A stretch of DNA of 64,000 nt from Microbacterium horticulturae (GTDB taxonomy: Bacteria > Actinomycetota > Actinomycetes > Actinomycetales > Microbacteriaceae), in the NCBI RefSeq assembly GCF_029094505.1, contig NZ_CP119108.1:1798001-1862000 (forward strand), given 5' to 3'. The notes beneath the pieces were generated by a model. The model worked only from the letters and a program-made list of their open reading frames with translations. It was not told where the DNA came from and made no database searches. A program made the translations under genes and the position numbers. Within the stretch, counting starts at the first letter, position 1. Every line of letters starts with the position of its first letter. Below, one piece after another: positions 17,995-27,270 of the stretch.

Positions 17995-18549
17995 TCAGAC
18001 CTCGAGGAGTTCTGCCTCTTTGCGCTTGAGAGCATCGTCGATGGCATCCACATGCGCGCGGGTGATCGCGTCGAGATCCTTCTCGGCGCGGGCGAGCTCG
18101 TCCTCGCCGATGTCGCTCTTGAGGGCGTCGAGGTCGTCCTTCGCCTTACGGCGGACACCCCGCACGCGCACCTTGGCATCCTCGCCCTGTGAGCGCACGA
18201 GCTTGACGTACTCCTTGCGACGCTCTTCCGTCAGCTCCGGCATGGTGATCCGCACGATGTTGCCATCGTTCGTCGGGTTCGCGCCGAGGTTCGGCATCTC
18301 GCGGATCGCGTGCTCGATAGCCTTCAGCGCCGACTTGTCGTACGGCGTCACGATGAGCGAGCGGGCCTCCGGGGCATTCAGCGAAGCGAGCTGAGCGAGG
18401 GGCGTCGGCGTGCCGTAGTAGTCGACCAGCACCTTCTGGAAGAGCTGCGGGTTCGCGCGTCCCGTCCGAACGCTCGCGAAGTCTTCCTTCGCGCTCTCAA
18501 CCGCTCGGTCCATTCGATTTCCGGCATCCGTCAACACGTCCGCGATCAC
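17995..18549 (-). CDS. frr: Ribosome recycling factor
   Basis: Splits post-termination ribosomes with EF-G. I chose the GTG giving [24 protein letters not shown] lies 3 nt upstream and the product is then 184 residues, the usual length, whereas a GTG five codons earlier has no ribosome binding site. The conserved [27 protein letters not shown] and [20 protein letters not shown] segments of the family are all present. Part of pyrH-frr-cdsA. Confidence 0.96.
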   Translation of the reverse strand: MIADVLTDAGNRMDRAVESAKEDFASVRTGRANPQLFQKVLVDYYGTPTPLAQLASLNAPEARSLIVTPYDKSALKAIEHAIREMPNLGANPTNDGNIVRITMPELTEERRKEYVKLVRSQGEDAKVRVRGVRRKAKDDLDALKSDIGEDELARAEKDLDAITRAHVDAIDDALKRKEAELLEV

Positions 18550-18620
18550 GGTCTCTCCATTCACTCAGGCGTACCCGCCCAGTCTAGTCGTGGCGCACCG
18601 CGCATCCGCGGCGCATACGG

Positions 18621-19340
18621 TCAAGTCGTGACCAGCGTGCCGATCTGCTCACCGAGAAGGGCGCGGGTGACGTTGCCCGCAGGCTCCATGCCGAATACGC
18701 GCATGTCCATGTGGTTGTCCATGCACAGGCTGAACGCGGTCGAGTCGACGACCTTCAGCCCCTTCTGCAAGGCCTCCAGGTAGGTGATCCGGTCGATCCG
18801 GGTTGCCGTGGCATCCCGCTTCGGATCAGCCGTGTACACGCCGTCCACGCCGTTCTTGGCGACCAGCACCTCGTCGGCACGGATCTCGAGTGCACGCTGC
18901 GCGGCGACGGTGTCGGTCGAGAAGTAGGGCAGCCCTGCGCCCGCGCCGAAGATCACCACGCGCCCCTTCTGCATGTGCCGCTCGGCGCGCAGAGGGATGT
19001 AAGGCTCGGCGACCTGCGTCATCTGGATCGCCGACTGCACGCGTGTGGCGGCGCCGGCCTGCTCCAGGAAGTCCTGCAGCGCCAGGGCGTTCATGACGGT
19101 GCCGAGCATGCCCATGTAGTCGGCACGTCCGCGGTCCATCCCCCGCTGGCTGAGTTCTGCCCCGCGGAAGAAGTTGCCACCACCGACCACGATGGCGATC
19201 TCGACGCTGTCGACGGCCGCCGCGATCTCTCGCGCTATCTGACTGACGACATCCGGGTTGACCCCGAGCGAGCCGCCGCCAAAGGCCTCGCCGGAGAGTT
19301 TCAAGAGAACGCGGCGTCGCGTGGTGGCCTCATTGATCAC
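18621..19340 (-). CDS. pyrH: UMP kinase
   Basis: Phosphorylates UMP to UDP, allosterically controlled hexamer, amino-acid-kinase fold, 239 residues. Start GTG ([20 protein letters not shown]) is supported by GAGAGGAA 6 nt upstream. The ATP-binding [10 protein letters not shown], the substrate loop VGGGNFFRG, and [14 protein letters not shown] are diagnostic. Lies between tsf and frr in the conserved rpsB-tsf-pyrH-frr order. Confidence 0.97.
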   Translation of the reverse strand: MINEATTRRRVLLKLSGEAFGGGSLGVNPDVVSQIAREIAAAVDSVEIAIVVGGGNFFRGAELSQRGMDRGRADYMGMLGTVMNALALQDFLEQAGAATRVQSAIQMTQVAEPYIPLRAERHMQKGRVVIFGAGAGLPYFSTDTVAAQRALEIRADEVLVAKNGVDGVYTADPKRDATATRIDRITYLEALQKGLKVVDSTAFSLCMDNHMDMRVFGMEPAGNVTRALLGEQIGTLVTT

Positions 19341-19393
19341 GTGGGTTCCTCTCGTCGCGATCACTCGCGATCACACTGTAGCGAATGGGCATG

Positions 19394-19430
19394 GCAAGGG
19401 CCCGCATCGATGTGCGATGCGGGCCCTTGC
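19394..19430 (-). terminator. Hairpin terminator after tsf
   Basis: A perfect 16-bp stem (GCAAGGGCCCGCATCG at 19394-19409 with its complement at 19415-19430) and 5-nt loop, 6 nt after the tsf stop codon. On the tsf strand no T tract follows, the usual actinobacterial form. It would end the rpsB-tsf transcript before pyrH. Confidence 0.75.
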
Positions 19431-19436
19431 GGCGAC

Positions 19437-20264
19437 TCAGGCGCCGACCTTGAAACGTGCGAAGTCGGTGACTGTGATGCCGGCGTCCTTCGCGACCTGC
19501 GCGACGGACTGCTTGTTGTCTTTCGCGTAGTCCTGTTCGAGCAGGGCGACCTGCTTGAAGAACGCGTTGACACGACCCTCGACGATCTTCGGCAGGGCGG
19601 CCTCAGGCTTGCCCTCGTTGCGGGAGATCTCGGTGACGATCTCGCGCTCCTTCTCGACCTCCGCCGCCGGAACGTCCTCGCGGGAGAGGTAGGTCGGGTT
19701 CGCGAACGAGATGTGCTGGGCGATGCTGCGCGCGGTTGCCGCGTCGTCACCGGTATAGGCGACGACGACGCCGATCTGCGGGGGCAGGTCCTTGCTGGTC
19801 TTGTGCAGGTACACCTCGAACTTGTCGCCGGTGACTGTGCGCACACGACGCAGGACGACCTTCTCGCCGATCACGGCGGCCTCTTCGGAGATCAGCTGGT
19901 CGACGGTCTTGTCGCCGGCCGGCGCGGCCAGGGCCGCCTCGACCGAGTCAGCGGCGACGGCGGCCGCGGCATCCGCGACCTTCTCGGCCAGGCCGATGAA
20001 CTTGTCGTTCTTGGCGACGAAGTCGGTCTCGCAGGCCAGCTCGATGAGCGTGACCTTGCCCTCGCCCTCACGCGCGACGACCAGACCCTCGGTCGTGGAA
20101 CGGTCGGCACGCTTCGCGTTGCCCTTCGCGCCCTTGAGCCGAAGGATCTCGACGGCCTTCTCGAGGTCGCCGTCGGCCTCCTCGAGCGCCTTCTTGGTGT
20201 CGACCATGCCCGTGCCCAGCTGCTCGCGCAGCGCCTTGATGTCGGCGATGGTGAAGTTTGCCAT
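19437..20264 (-). CDS. tsf: Elongation factor Ts
   Basis: Guanine nucleotide exchange factor for EF-Tu, 275 residues. The N-terminal UBA-like domain LREQLGTGMVDTKKALEEA is followed by the core with TDFVAKNDKFIGLAEKV, the EF-Tu contact, then two beta-sheet subdomains. Start ATG giving MANFTIADIKALR. Downstream of rpsB with a 90-bp gap that contains a hairpin; followed by a strong hairpin terminator. Confidence 0.98.
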   Translation of the reverse strand: MANFTIADIKALREQLGTGMVDTKKALEEADGDLEKAVEILRLKGAKGNAKRADRSTTEGLVVAREGEGKVTLIELACETDFVAKNDKFIGLAEKVADAAAAVAADSVEAALAAPAGDKTVDQLISEEAAVIGEKVVLRRVRTVTGDKFEVYLHKTSKDLPPQIGVVVAYTGDDAATARSIAQHISFANPTYLSREDVPAAEVEKEREIVTEISRNEGKPEAALPKIVEGRVNAFFKQVALLEQDYAKDNKQSVAQVAKDAGITVTDFARFKVGA

Positions 20265-20310
20265 GGGTGGCGGCTCCTTGCTTGGTGAAATTCTGTCTCG
20301 TGGATGCCGC

Positions 20311-20338
20311 GGCCGGCCCGTCGGAAAACGGACCGGCC
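20311..20338 (-). terminator. Hairpin between rpsB and tsf (possible attenuator)
   Basis: GGCCGGCCCGT (20311-20321) pairs with ACGGACCGGCC (20328-20338) with one mismatch and a 6-nt loop. It lies 16 bp after rpsB and 46 bp before tsf on the coding strand. It could attenuate or set the ratio of S2 to EF-Ts. The effect is inferred from position only. Confidence 0.5.
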
Positions 20339-20354
20339 GAAGCAGAAAGAGGTG

Positions 20355-21242
20355 TTACTCGGCCGGTGCGACCGGGGCCTCGCCCTCGGCGACCTGCTCG
20401 GCGATCTCGGCGGCCTCAGCCTTGGCCTCAGCGACGTCTGCGACCTTCTCGGTCTCAGCGGAGGACTGCTCGGGAGTGCCCTGCTCGAGGAGTTCGCGCT
20501 CCCACTCGGCCAGCGGCTCGGCAGGCTCGGCAGCCTCGGTGTCGGCCGGCTGGTGGCGCTGGATGAGACCCTCAGCCGCGGCGTCGGCGACGATGCGAGT
20601 GAGCAGCGACACGGAGCGGATCGCGTCGTCGTTGCCCGGGATCGGGTACTGGATCTCGTCGGGGTCGGCGTTGGTGTCGAGGATGCCGATCACGGGAATG
20701 CCGAGCTTGCGGGCCTCGTCGATGGCGAGGTGCTCGCGCTTGGCGTCAACGACCCACAGGGCGGACGGGGTCTTCTGCAGATTGCGGATACCGCCCAGCG
20801 ACTTGTGCAGCTTGTCGAGCTCGCGCTTCTTGAGCAGCAGCTCCTTCTTGGTGAAGCCGCTCTCGGACGGGTTCTCGTAATCGAGCTCTTCGAGCTCCTT
20901 CATACGCTGCAGACGCTTGCTGACGGTGCTGAAGTTGGTCAGCAGACCGCCCAGCCAGCGCTGGTTCACGTAGGGCTGGCCGACACGGGTCGCCTGCTCG
21001 GCGAGCACCTCCTGTGCCTGCTTCTTCGTGCCGACGAAGAGGATCGTGCCGCCGTGGGCGACCGTCTCCTTGACGAACTCGTAGGCGCGGTCGATGTAGG
21101 CGAGCGACTGCTGCAGGTCGATGATGTGGATGCCACTGCGTTCGGTGAGGATGAAGCGCTTCACCTTCGGGTTCCACCGACGCGTCTGGTGTCCGAAATG
21201 AACGCCGGCATCGAGCAGCTGGCGGATGGTGACGACGGCCAC
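20355..21242 (-). CDS. rpsB: 30S ribosomal protein S2
   Basis: Ribosomal protein S2, 295 residues, start GTG ([19 protein letters not shown]) with AGGAGA upstream; the frame stays open for 54 more codons upstream but that part is unlike S2. [35 protein letters not shown] and [21 protein letters not shown] are standard. The C-terminal tail (about 245-295) is acidic and Ala-rich, an actinobacterial feature that lengthens it beyond the 240 residues of E. coli S2. Confidence 0.98.
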   Translation of the reverse strand: MAVVTIRQLLDAGVHFGHQTRRWNPKVKRFILTERSGIHIIDLQQSLAYIDRAYEFVKETVAHGGTILFVGTKKQAQEVLAEQATRVGQPYVNQRWLGGLLTNFSTVSKRLQRMKELEELDYENPSESGFTKKELLLKKRELDKLHKSLGGIRNLQKTPSALWVVDAKREHLAIDEARKLGIPVIGILDTNADPDEIQYPIPGNDDAIRSVSLLTRIVADAAAEGLIQRHQPADTEAAEPAEPLAEWERELLEQGTPEQSSAETEKVADVAEAKAEAAEIAEQVAEGEAPVAPAE

Positions 21243-21433
21243 GGCCGTTCTCCTGTTCTCGGCGCTGAGCGCCGCTTTCGGTTGTATCGGCAGACGGTCG
21301 CCCGCCGAGTCCTGGTGCCCGACACACCTCCCGCCCCGTTTCGGGGACCGGTGGGAGTGAATGCCACCCGCGAGATCTCGCAGGCTCTGGGCACGCGTAG
21401 TCACCCCGTATCACGAGGTGCTTCTCCAGTGTA
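21243..21433 (-). promoter_or_regulatory. rpsB leader region with possible promoter
   Basis: On the minus strand an extended -10 (TGATACACT, TACACT at 21428-21433) lies about 185 bp before the rpsB start. That implies a long leader containing a small GC hairpin (CCCCGTTTCGGGG, 21334-21346). S2 leaders elsewhere bind S2 for feedback; I do not recognise that structure here. The rest of the gap to the divergent M23 gene shows nothing clear. Confidence 0.4.
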
Positions 21434-21543
21434 TCAGCCCCCGACTCCTCCACAGATGCCGGTCAGCAGCTCCTCTGTGGCGGTTCTCCACATTTTGCGG
21501 CGTCGAGCCGTCGGCGTGCCCTCGCGATCGTCAGGATGGGACC

Positions 21544-22113
21544 ATGGCCACGCACCCTAGCACTCGCCGCGGCTCCGCCGGCGGCCGCCGGTGGGCGTGT
21601 GCGGCCGCCGGACTCCTGCTGGTTCTGATCTCGCTCCTCGCACCGGCACCAGCCGCCGGTGCGCAGAGATTCGCTCTGCGCGCCGACGTGGACGCCCCCG
21701 CAGCCGCGCCATGGCTCTGGCCGGTCGCTGGCCCACAGGTCGTACGCGCCTTTCAGGCCCCGGCTCACGAATACGGTGCCGGCCATCGCGGGCTCGACCT
21801 GCGCCCCCACGGTGACACGTCGGTGCGCGCCCCCAGAGCGGGGATCGTCGCGTTCTCGGGACGGATAGCGGATCGCGGCATCCTGACCATCGATCACGGC
21901 GACGGATATGTGACGACGCTCGAACCGGTCACGTCCGACGTGGCGGCGGGCACGCCGGTCGAGCAGGGCGAGATCGTCGGAGCCATCGCGGCGGGCGGCC
22001 ACGCCGAGGCGGGCACCGTCCACTTCGGTGTCCGGCTGGACGGCGAATACCTGAACCCGCTCCTCCTGCTCGGAGCACTGCCGCGCGCGGTGCTGCTCCC
22101 CTGCTGCAGTTGA
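21544..22113 (+). CDS. Secreted M23-family peptidase-like protein
   Basis: Exported protein of 189 residues. Signal peptide (about 1-38) ends at PAPAAGA. The LytM domain covers about 55-180: HRGLDLR carries the first His and Asp zinc ligands, and GTVHFGVRLDGEY carries the later His ligand. In catalytic LytM enzymes the latter is HxH; here the first His is Thr, so the general base is absent. That form is common in short actinobacterial LytM proteins and may be a cell-wall-binding regulator rather than an endopeptidase. Tail to tail with xerC. Confidence 0.85.
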   Translation: MATHPSTRRGSAGGRRWACAAAGLLLVLISLLAPAPAAGAQRFALRADVDAPAAAPWLWPVAGPQVVRAFQAPAHEYGAGHRGLDLRPHGDTSVRAPRAGIVAFSGRIADRGILTIDHGDGYVTTLEPVTSDVAAGTPVEQGEIVGAIAAGGHAEAGTVHFGVRLDGEYLNPLLLLGALPRAVLLPCCS

Positions 22114-22115
22114 GA

Positions 22116-23024
22116 TCAATGCTCGGCGCGGGGGTGTGCGAGCCGGTAGGTGGCCAGCAGCCTCTCACTGGAGACATGGGTATAGATCTGCGTCGTGCCC
22201 AGACTCGCGTGGCCGAGCAGTTCCTGCACGCTGCGCAGGTCGGCTCCGCCGTCGAGGAGGTGCGTAGCGGCCGAATGGCGGAGCGCATGCGGCCCGATCG
22301 ACTCGCTGCCCACCGCCGGTCCCAGCGTCCGGGAGACCAGGGAGTAGACCGATCTCGGTCCGAGCCGGCCGCCGCGCGCCCCCAAGAAGAGCGCGGGCGT
22401 CGGCTGCTGCGCACGCGCAGCGAGCACCGGCCGCGCTCGGACGAGATAGGCATCCACCGCGCGGGCCGCCGGCAACCCATATGGCACCACCCGCTCTTTG
22501 GATCCCTTCCCGAGCACACGAACAGTGCGTCGACCGTGATCGAGGTCGTCGACGGCGAGTCCGCACAGTTCCGAGACACGCATCGCCGATGCATACAGCA
22601 GTTCAAGGACCGCGTCGTCGCGCAGCGCGACGGGGTCGCCCGAGTCGGCCGCCGTTCCCGCGGCGTCGAGCACCTGTGTCAGCCCCGCGGAGGTGGCCAC
22701 CGTCGGGAGCGTCCTCCCGCGTTTGGGAGCCATGACCCGCGCGCTCGGGTCGGCCGAGACGAGGTCGGCGTCGAGTGCCCAGGCGAACAGCCCGCGCACC
22801 GACGCAGTACGACGGGCCAGGGTGGCGCGCGCGCGGCCCTGCTGCGTCGCTGCCCACAGCCACTCGCGAAGGTGCTCGAGCGTCACCTCGTCCACCAACG
22901 GGTCGCCGAGCACCGTCACGAGATCTGCGAGATCCGAGCGATACGCACGCACGGTCGCCGGCGAGAGACGGCGTACGTCGCTCAGATGGCGCAGATAGTC
23001 GTCGACGGCACGGGAGAGCCTCAC
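22116..23024 (-). CDS. xerC: Tyrosine recombinase XerC
   Basis: Resolves chromosome dimers at dif with XerD; 302 residues. Start GTG (VRLSRAVDDYLRHLSDV) gives the family length; ribosome binding site is weak. The SAM-like N-terminal domain (1-100) precedes the catalytic domain with Arg in SAMRVSELCG, Lys in GKGSKERVVP, HALRHS, LLGHASLGTT and the nucleophile Tyr in IYTHVSSERL. Location right after dprA is standard in actinobacteria, and supports chromosomal XerC rather than a phage integrase. Confidence 0.93.
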   Translation of the reverse strand: MRLSRAVDDYLRHLSDVRRLSPATVRAYRSDLADLVTVLGDPLVDEVTLEHLREWLWAATQQGRARATLARRTASVRGLFAWALDADLVSADPSARVMAPKRGRTLPTVATSAGLTQVLDAAGTAADSGDPVALRDDAVLELLYASAMRVSELCGLAVDDLDHGRRTVRVLGKGSKERVVPYGLPAARAVDAYLVRARPVLAARAQQPTPALFLGARGGRLGPRSVYSLVSRTLGPAVGSESIGPHALRHSAATHLLDGGADLRSVQELLGHASLGTTQIYTHVSSERLLATYRLAHPRAEH

Positions 23025-23040
23025 CGTTCCAGGATGCCCG

Positions 23041-24252
23041 TCAGCCCCGCCGGGTGGCGGCGACGCGCCGCCACCCGGCCCCGCCCGACTCTGCCGTGCC
23101 TTCCAGCGCGAGCAACCCCAGATGCGTGCGTACATCGGCGGGGGCCATTCCGCTTCGGCGCGCGACATCGTCGACAGCACGCCACGAACGACTGCTCAGC
23201 GCATCTACGACGCGCGTCCGGTCATCCGTGTGCTTGCCCGTTTCCGCCTCGATCGGCGCCGCGTTCGATCGTCCGATCAGCTCGCACACCTCATCCGCCG
23301 TCGTCACACAGTGTGCGTCGAACTCGCGCAGCAGCCGGTGGCATCCGGCCGAGGAGCCGCTGGTGACCGGACCTGGCACCGCCCCCAGCGGACGCCCGAG
23401 ATCGGACGCATGCGACGCGGTGTTCAGCGAGCCGCTGCGCCAGCCTGCCTCGACGACCACCGTGGCGCCGCCGAGTGCGGCGATGAGACGGTTCCGCTGG
23501 AGGAACCTCCATTTGGACGGCACCGTCCCGCAGGGCACCTCGCTCGCGACGACGCCCGTCATCCCGATCCGTCGGAGCAGATCGGCATGGCCTGCCGGAT
23601 AGGGCTTGTCGACGCCACCCGCGACAAGCGCCGCCGTCAGGCCGTCCGCGCCGAGCGCGCCGCGGTGGGCGGCGCCGTCGATGCCGTACGCTCCTCCGGA
23701 GATCACCGCGATCCCCCTGCCCGCCAGTTCCGCAGCGAACTCCCCCGCCAGATGCTCGCCGTACCCTGTCGCGGCACGGGCGCCGACGATGGCGACCGCC
23801 GGGTCGAGCTGAGCGAGGTGACGTGGATCTCCCCGCACCCAGAGGCACAGCGGCGCGTGCACGCCGAGGTCGTTGAGTGCCGGCGCCCAGCAGTCGTCGT
23901 CGGGCGTGACCAGCTGTGCTCCGACCTCGCGTGCCTGCGAGAGGGCGAAGCCGATCTCCTCCGCACGCATGCGCGGCTTCCACCGGGAGACGCCCGCGCG
24001 CACCTGCGCTGCGGTCAGTCCCGCTGCGTCGGCCGCGATCCCGCCGCGCGCTCCGGCGAGCACCTCCTGCAAGGCGACGTCCGGGCCGAGAGCTGCCACC
24101 AGAGCTCCCGCGACGCCGTCGCCCGGCTCGACCAGACAGCTCCAGACGGCGGTCGCATACAGGCGCGCGAGCCGATCGGCTCCAGGCTCGGCCGACACAG
24201 CCAGGGGGGCAACGATGTGCGCAGCGGTCTCATCCCAGTGGAACGCGGTCAT
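23041..24252 (-). CDS. dprA: DNA-processing protein DprA
   Basis: Protects incoming single-stranded DNA and loads RecA during transformation; 403 residues. Rossmann-like domain (about 105-310) with VAIVGARAATGYGEHLAGE, ISGGAYGIDGAAHRGAL and the AEAGWRSGSLNTA-like VEAGWRSGSL loop. A C-terminal winged-helix (about 345-395) is present. Start ATG MTAFHWDETAAH overlaps the comM stop by 4 bp. Part of yraN-comM-dprA-xerC. Confidence 0.95.
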   Translation of the reverse strand: MTAFHWDETAAHIVAPLAVSAEPGADRLARLYATAVWSCLVEPGDGVAGALVAALGPDVALQEVLAGARGGIAADAAGLTAAQVRAGVSRWKPRMRAEEIGFALSQAREVGAQLVTPDDDCWAPALNDLGVHAPLCLWVRGDPRHLAQLDPAVAIVGARAATGYGEHLAGEFAAELAGRGIAVISGGAYGIDGAAHRGALGADGLTAALVAGGVDKPYPAGHADLLRRIGMTGVVASEVPCGTVPSKWRFLQRNRLIAALGGATVVVEAGWRSGSLNTASHASDLGRPLGAVPGPVTSGSSAGCHRLLREFDAHCVTTADEVCELIGRSNAAPIEAETGKHTDDRTRVVDALSSRSWRAVDDVARRSGMAPADVRTHLGLLALEGTAESGGAGWRRVAATRRG

Positions 24253-25778
24253 GAGCGGATTCCCTTCTTCAGGTACAGGGCGCGGCCGATGTCTTCGGTC
24301 GTCAATCGCTCCCGTGCAGCCAAGTCGCAGATCGTCCACGCGACCCGCAGAATGCGGTCGAAGGAGCGGAGCGTGAGTGTGCCGCGATCCAGCGCGGCAT
24401 CGAGCGGCCGGCGAATAACCGGTGCCGGAGCGAGCGGACCTTGCCGGAGCCAGACGCCGGAGACTTCCGAGTTCGTGTGCCATGGGGTCTCGCTCAGTCG
24501 CTTCGCGGCGCGCGCTCGCGCTGCCGCCACCTGGTCCCGCGCCTCAGCCGTGCTGGTCGCAGCCCGCACTCGCGGCGCATCAGCGACGCGTACGCGTGCG
24601 AGCTGCACTTCGATGTCGATGCGGTCGAGGAGCGGCCCGGTCAGCCGGCCGCGGTAGCGACGTATAGCGGCCGGGGGGCACGAGCAGCTCGCGCCGCGCA
24701 CGCCATAGTTGCCGCACGGACACGGGTTGGTGGCCATCACGAGTTGGAAGCGCGCGGGGAAGGAAGCGGTGAAACCTGCGCGGTGGATGTCGATCCGCCC
24801 GGTCTCCAGAGGCTGGCGCAGGGCGTCCAGAACGCCGGTCGCGTGCTCTCCCGCTTCATCGAGGAAGAGCACCCCTTCGCTCGCGCGTGCGATCGCCCCC
24901 GGCCGAACCGCCCGCGATCCCCCTCCCACGAGCGCCGCGATACTCGCGCTGTGATGAGGCGCCTCGAAAGGCGGTGTGCGGTCGAGGGTGTTCACGACCG
25001 TCCCCGACAGGGAGCGGATGGATGCCGCCACCAGCGCGGCCTCGTCATCCAGCGCCGGCAGGATGCCGGGCAGGCGGCGCGCGAGCATCGTCTTGCCGGC
25101 CCCCGGCGGACCCACCATGAGCATGTGGTGCCCGCCGGCAGCTGCGACCACCAGAGCCTCGACGGCATCGTCCTGCCCGATCACATCGCCCAGATCAAGT
25201 GGTTCACCCTGCGTCGTCTCATTTTCGGCGGAGGCGACGGGTGCCACGTCCACCGGCACATCGACGTCGGCCCCGTGCAGCCGCGCGACCTCTGCCAGCG
25301 TCGCCGCGCCCACCACCTCGGCGCCGGGTACCAGGCGGGCCTCCGCCTTGTTCGCCCACGGCACGACGACACGATGCACGCCGCCGCGGACGGCCGCCCG
25401 GACGGCCGGCAGCACACCGGGCACCGGGCGGAGCCGACCGTCGAGACCCAGTTCGCCGATGTGGACGGTGCGGGCGATGGATGCGGCATCCATTCCCCCA
25501 TCGGTGGCCAGCGCGGCGATGGCGATGGCCACGTCGAAACCCGATCCGTGCTTGGGCAGGCTCGCCGGTGAGAGGTTCACCGTCAACCGGCGCTTGGGCA
25601 GGTCGAGTCGGCTGTTCTCGCTCGCGTTACGGACGCGCTGCACCGCTTCGCCGAGCGCCCGGTCGCCCAGACCGATGATCCGGAACTCGGGGATCTGCTT
25701 CGTCTGATCCGCCTCCACCTCGATGAGAGTGCCCTCCAGGCCGGAGAGGGCCACGGCCCAGGTGCGGGTCACGCCCAT
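24249..25778 (-). CDS. comM: YifB/ComM family Mg-chelatase-like AAA+ ATPase
   Basis: Helicase of the ComM family, which extends heteroduplex during natural transformation; 509 residues. The start MGVTRTWAVALSGLEG is the family opening; upstream codons are noise. The N-terminal ChlI-like domain (1-180) has VNLSPASLPKHGSGFD. Walker A is GPPGAGKTML (about 222-231), Walker B is GVLFLDEAGEH, and the C-terminal domain has CPCGNYG and CSCPP, a zinc-binding cluster. Coupled to dprA (4-bp overlap) and overlapping yraN by 10 bp. Confidence 0.95.
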   Translation of the reverse strand: MGVTRTWAVALSGLEGTLIEVEADQTKQIPEFRIIGLGDRALGEAVQRVRNASENSRLDLPKRRLTVNLSPASLPKHGSGFDVAIAIAALATDGGMDAASIARTVHIGELGLDGRLRPVPGVLPAVRAAVRGGVHRVVVPWANKAEARLVPGAEVVGAATLAEVARLHGADVDVPVDVAPVASAENETTQGEPLDLGDVIGQDDAVEALVVAAAGGHHMLMVGPPGAGKTMLARRLPGILPALDDEAALVAASIRSLSGTVVNTLDRTPPFEAPHHSASIAALVGGGSRAVRPGAIARASEGVLFLDEAGEHATGVLDALRQPLETGRIDIHRAGFTASFPARFQLVMATNPCPCGNYGVRGASCSCPPAAIRRYRGRLTGPLLDRIDIEVQLARVRVADAPRVRAATSTAEARDQVAAARARAAKRLSETPWHTNSEVSGVWLRQGPLAPAPVIRRPLDAALDRGTLTLRSFDRILRVAWTICDLAARERLTTEDIGRALYLKKGIRS

Positions 25779-26137
25779 GGCACGTCCTCCAGATGCTCCA
25801 GGCGCGCGCTCGCCGGATCGCCACCGGTGATGCCGATGACGTCGAGGCGCCATCGACACCCGTGCGCCGCCTCGGGATGCGCCGCCGACCAGGCGTGCGC
25901 GAGCCGCCAGATGCGGGCGCGCTTGCGTGCGCCGACCGCCTCGAGGGGGTCGCCGAACAGGTCCGTTCGGCGGGTCTTGACCTCGACGAAGACCAGCTCG
26001 CGGCCCGCGCGCGCCACGACATCGACTTCACCGTCTGACGCGCGCCAGTTGCGGTCGAGAACGTCGAAGCCCCGGGCGGTCAGATGTGCGACGGCGCGGT
26101 TTTCACCCGCGCGTCCCAGTTCGTCCTTGGCAGCCAT
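25769..26137 (-). CDS. UPF0102 (YraN) family endonuclease-like protein
   Basis: Protein of 122 residues in UPF0102/YraN, a predicted Holliday-junction-resolvase-fold nuclease. ELGRAGENRAVAHL near the N terminus, GEVDVVARAGRELVFVEVKTR (Asp and the Glu-x-Lys pair) form the PD-(D/E)XK-like site. Its 3' end overlaps comM by 10 bp. The function is not established experimentally. Confidence 0.92.
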   Translation of the reverse strand: MAAKDELGRAGENRAVAHLTARGFDVLDRNWRASDGEVDVVARAGRELVFVEVKTRRTDLFGDPLEAVGARKRARIWRLAHAWSAAHPEAAHGCRWRLDVIGITGGDPASARLEHLEDVPWA

Positions 26138-26245
26138 AACGGCATGCTCCCGCGAACACGCGCGACGCCGAGGGACGATTCGACGATCTGTGGAGCGATG
26201 GGCGGGAGCGCCCGAAAACCCGCTTCTGTGGAGGAAGCGGCGACG

Positions 26246-26566
26246 CTAGGAGTCGAGCGAGAGCTCTTCGGGCAGGTGAAGATCCCGCCGCTGCAGCTCT
26301 TCGACGTTGACATCCTTGAAGGTGAGCACCCGCACGGACTTCACGAAGCGATCGGCGCGGTAGATGTCCCACACCCACACGTCCGTCATCGTGATCTCGA
26401 AATAGAAGTCGTGTTCGGTGTCGCGCCGGACCACATCGACGTCGTTCGCGAGGTAGAAGCGTCGCTCGGTCTCGATCACGTAGGCGAACTGCGAGACGAC
26501 GTCTCGGTACTCCTTGTACAGCGCCAGCTCGAGCTCGCGGTCGTAGTCATCGAAGTCGTCGTCCAT
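26246..26566 (-). CDS. DUF2469 family protein
   Basis: Acidic protein of 106 residues, DUF2469, restricted to actinobacteria and found beside rnhB and yraN. Conserved segments: DDYDRELELALYKEYRDV, YVIETERRFYLANDVDV, and VWVWDIYRADRFVKSVRVLTF. No known function. The 108-bp gap downstream to yraN (26138-26245) holds two CTGTGGAG direct repeats 38 bp apart and no gene. Confidence 0.93.
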   Translation of the reverse strand: MDDDFDDYDRELELALYKEYRDVVSQFAYVIETERRFYLANDVDVVRRDTEHDFYFEITMTDVWVWDIYRADRFVKSVRVLTFKDVNVEELQRRDLHLPEELSLDS

Positions 26567-26610
26567 GATGCCTCCATCCTAGGCGTCGGCCGCCACGCCT
26601 TCGCACGCCG

Positions 26611-27270
26611 TCAGAAGAGGGTGGGGGCGTCCGCGATCGCCCACGATGCGCGATGGTGAGGACTCAGTCCGTGGTCGCGGATCGCCGCACGGTGGACCGC
26701 GCTGGCATACCCCTTGTTGTGCGCCCACTCGTACGCCGGATGCTCATCGTGCAGCGTGACCATATGCGTGTCGCGCGCGACCTTGGCGATGACGGATGCC
26801 GCGGCCGCACTCGCGCAATCACGGTCGGCCTTGATCTGCACCCGCACCTCCGGGGTGAAATCCGCGACGGGAGCGATGTAGTCGTGATTGCCATCGAGCA
26901 GGACCACCGCCTCGTCGACCAGCACGCCGGCATCGCGCAGACCGACGATCGCGCGCACGGCCGCCATGCCCAGGGCCCACATGATCCCGTGCTCGTCGAT
27001 CTCGGCAGCCGAGGCCCAGCCGACGGCGTCCGCACACACCCATGAAGCGGCGCGCTCGGCGACGGCCGGGCGGCGTGCCGGGGCAACGAGCTTCGAGTCC
27101 CGCAGCCCGTCCGGCACCCGGCGCCGCGACGCGCGTGCGTCGATCGCCACCGCTCCGACGGCGACAGGTCCTGCGAGTGCGCCCCGTCCGACCTCGTCGC
27201 AGGCGATCAGCACGCTGCGCTCACGCAGCAGACGCCGCTCCACGGTCAGGGTCGGCTCGATGACGGTCAC
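26611..27270 (-). CDS. rnhB: Ribonuclease HII
   Basis: Removes RNA from RNA-DNA hybrids and single ribonucleotides; 219 residues. The catalytic start of the domain is CDEVGRGALAGP (Asp-Glu), a later Asp lies in VLLDGNHDYI, and KADRDCASAAAASVIAKVARD supplies further conserved acids and a Ser-Ala-Lys pattern. The N terminus is extended by about 20 residues before the domain. Its 5' end overlaps lepB by 4 bp. Confidence 0.95.
   Translation of the reverse strand: MTVIEPTLTVERRLLRERSVLIACDEVGRGALAGPVAVGAVAIDARASRRRVPDGLRDSKLVAPARRPAVAERAASWVCADAVGWASAAEIDEHGIMWALGMAAVRAIVGLRDAGVLVDEAVVLLDGNHDYIAPVADFTPEVRVQIKADRDCASAAAASVIAKVARDTHMVTLHDEHPAYEWAHNKGYASAVHRAAIRDHGLSPHHRASWAIADAPTLF

Noticed and set aside
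20304..21560. 418-residue plus-strand frame
   Set aside because: Antisense to rpsB; shadow frame.
22116..23024. Integrase of a genomic island beside tRNA-Leu
   Set aside because: The recombinase is XerC in its usual place after dprA, far from the tRNA, and no attachment repeat of the tRNA 3' end was seen.
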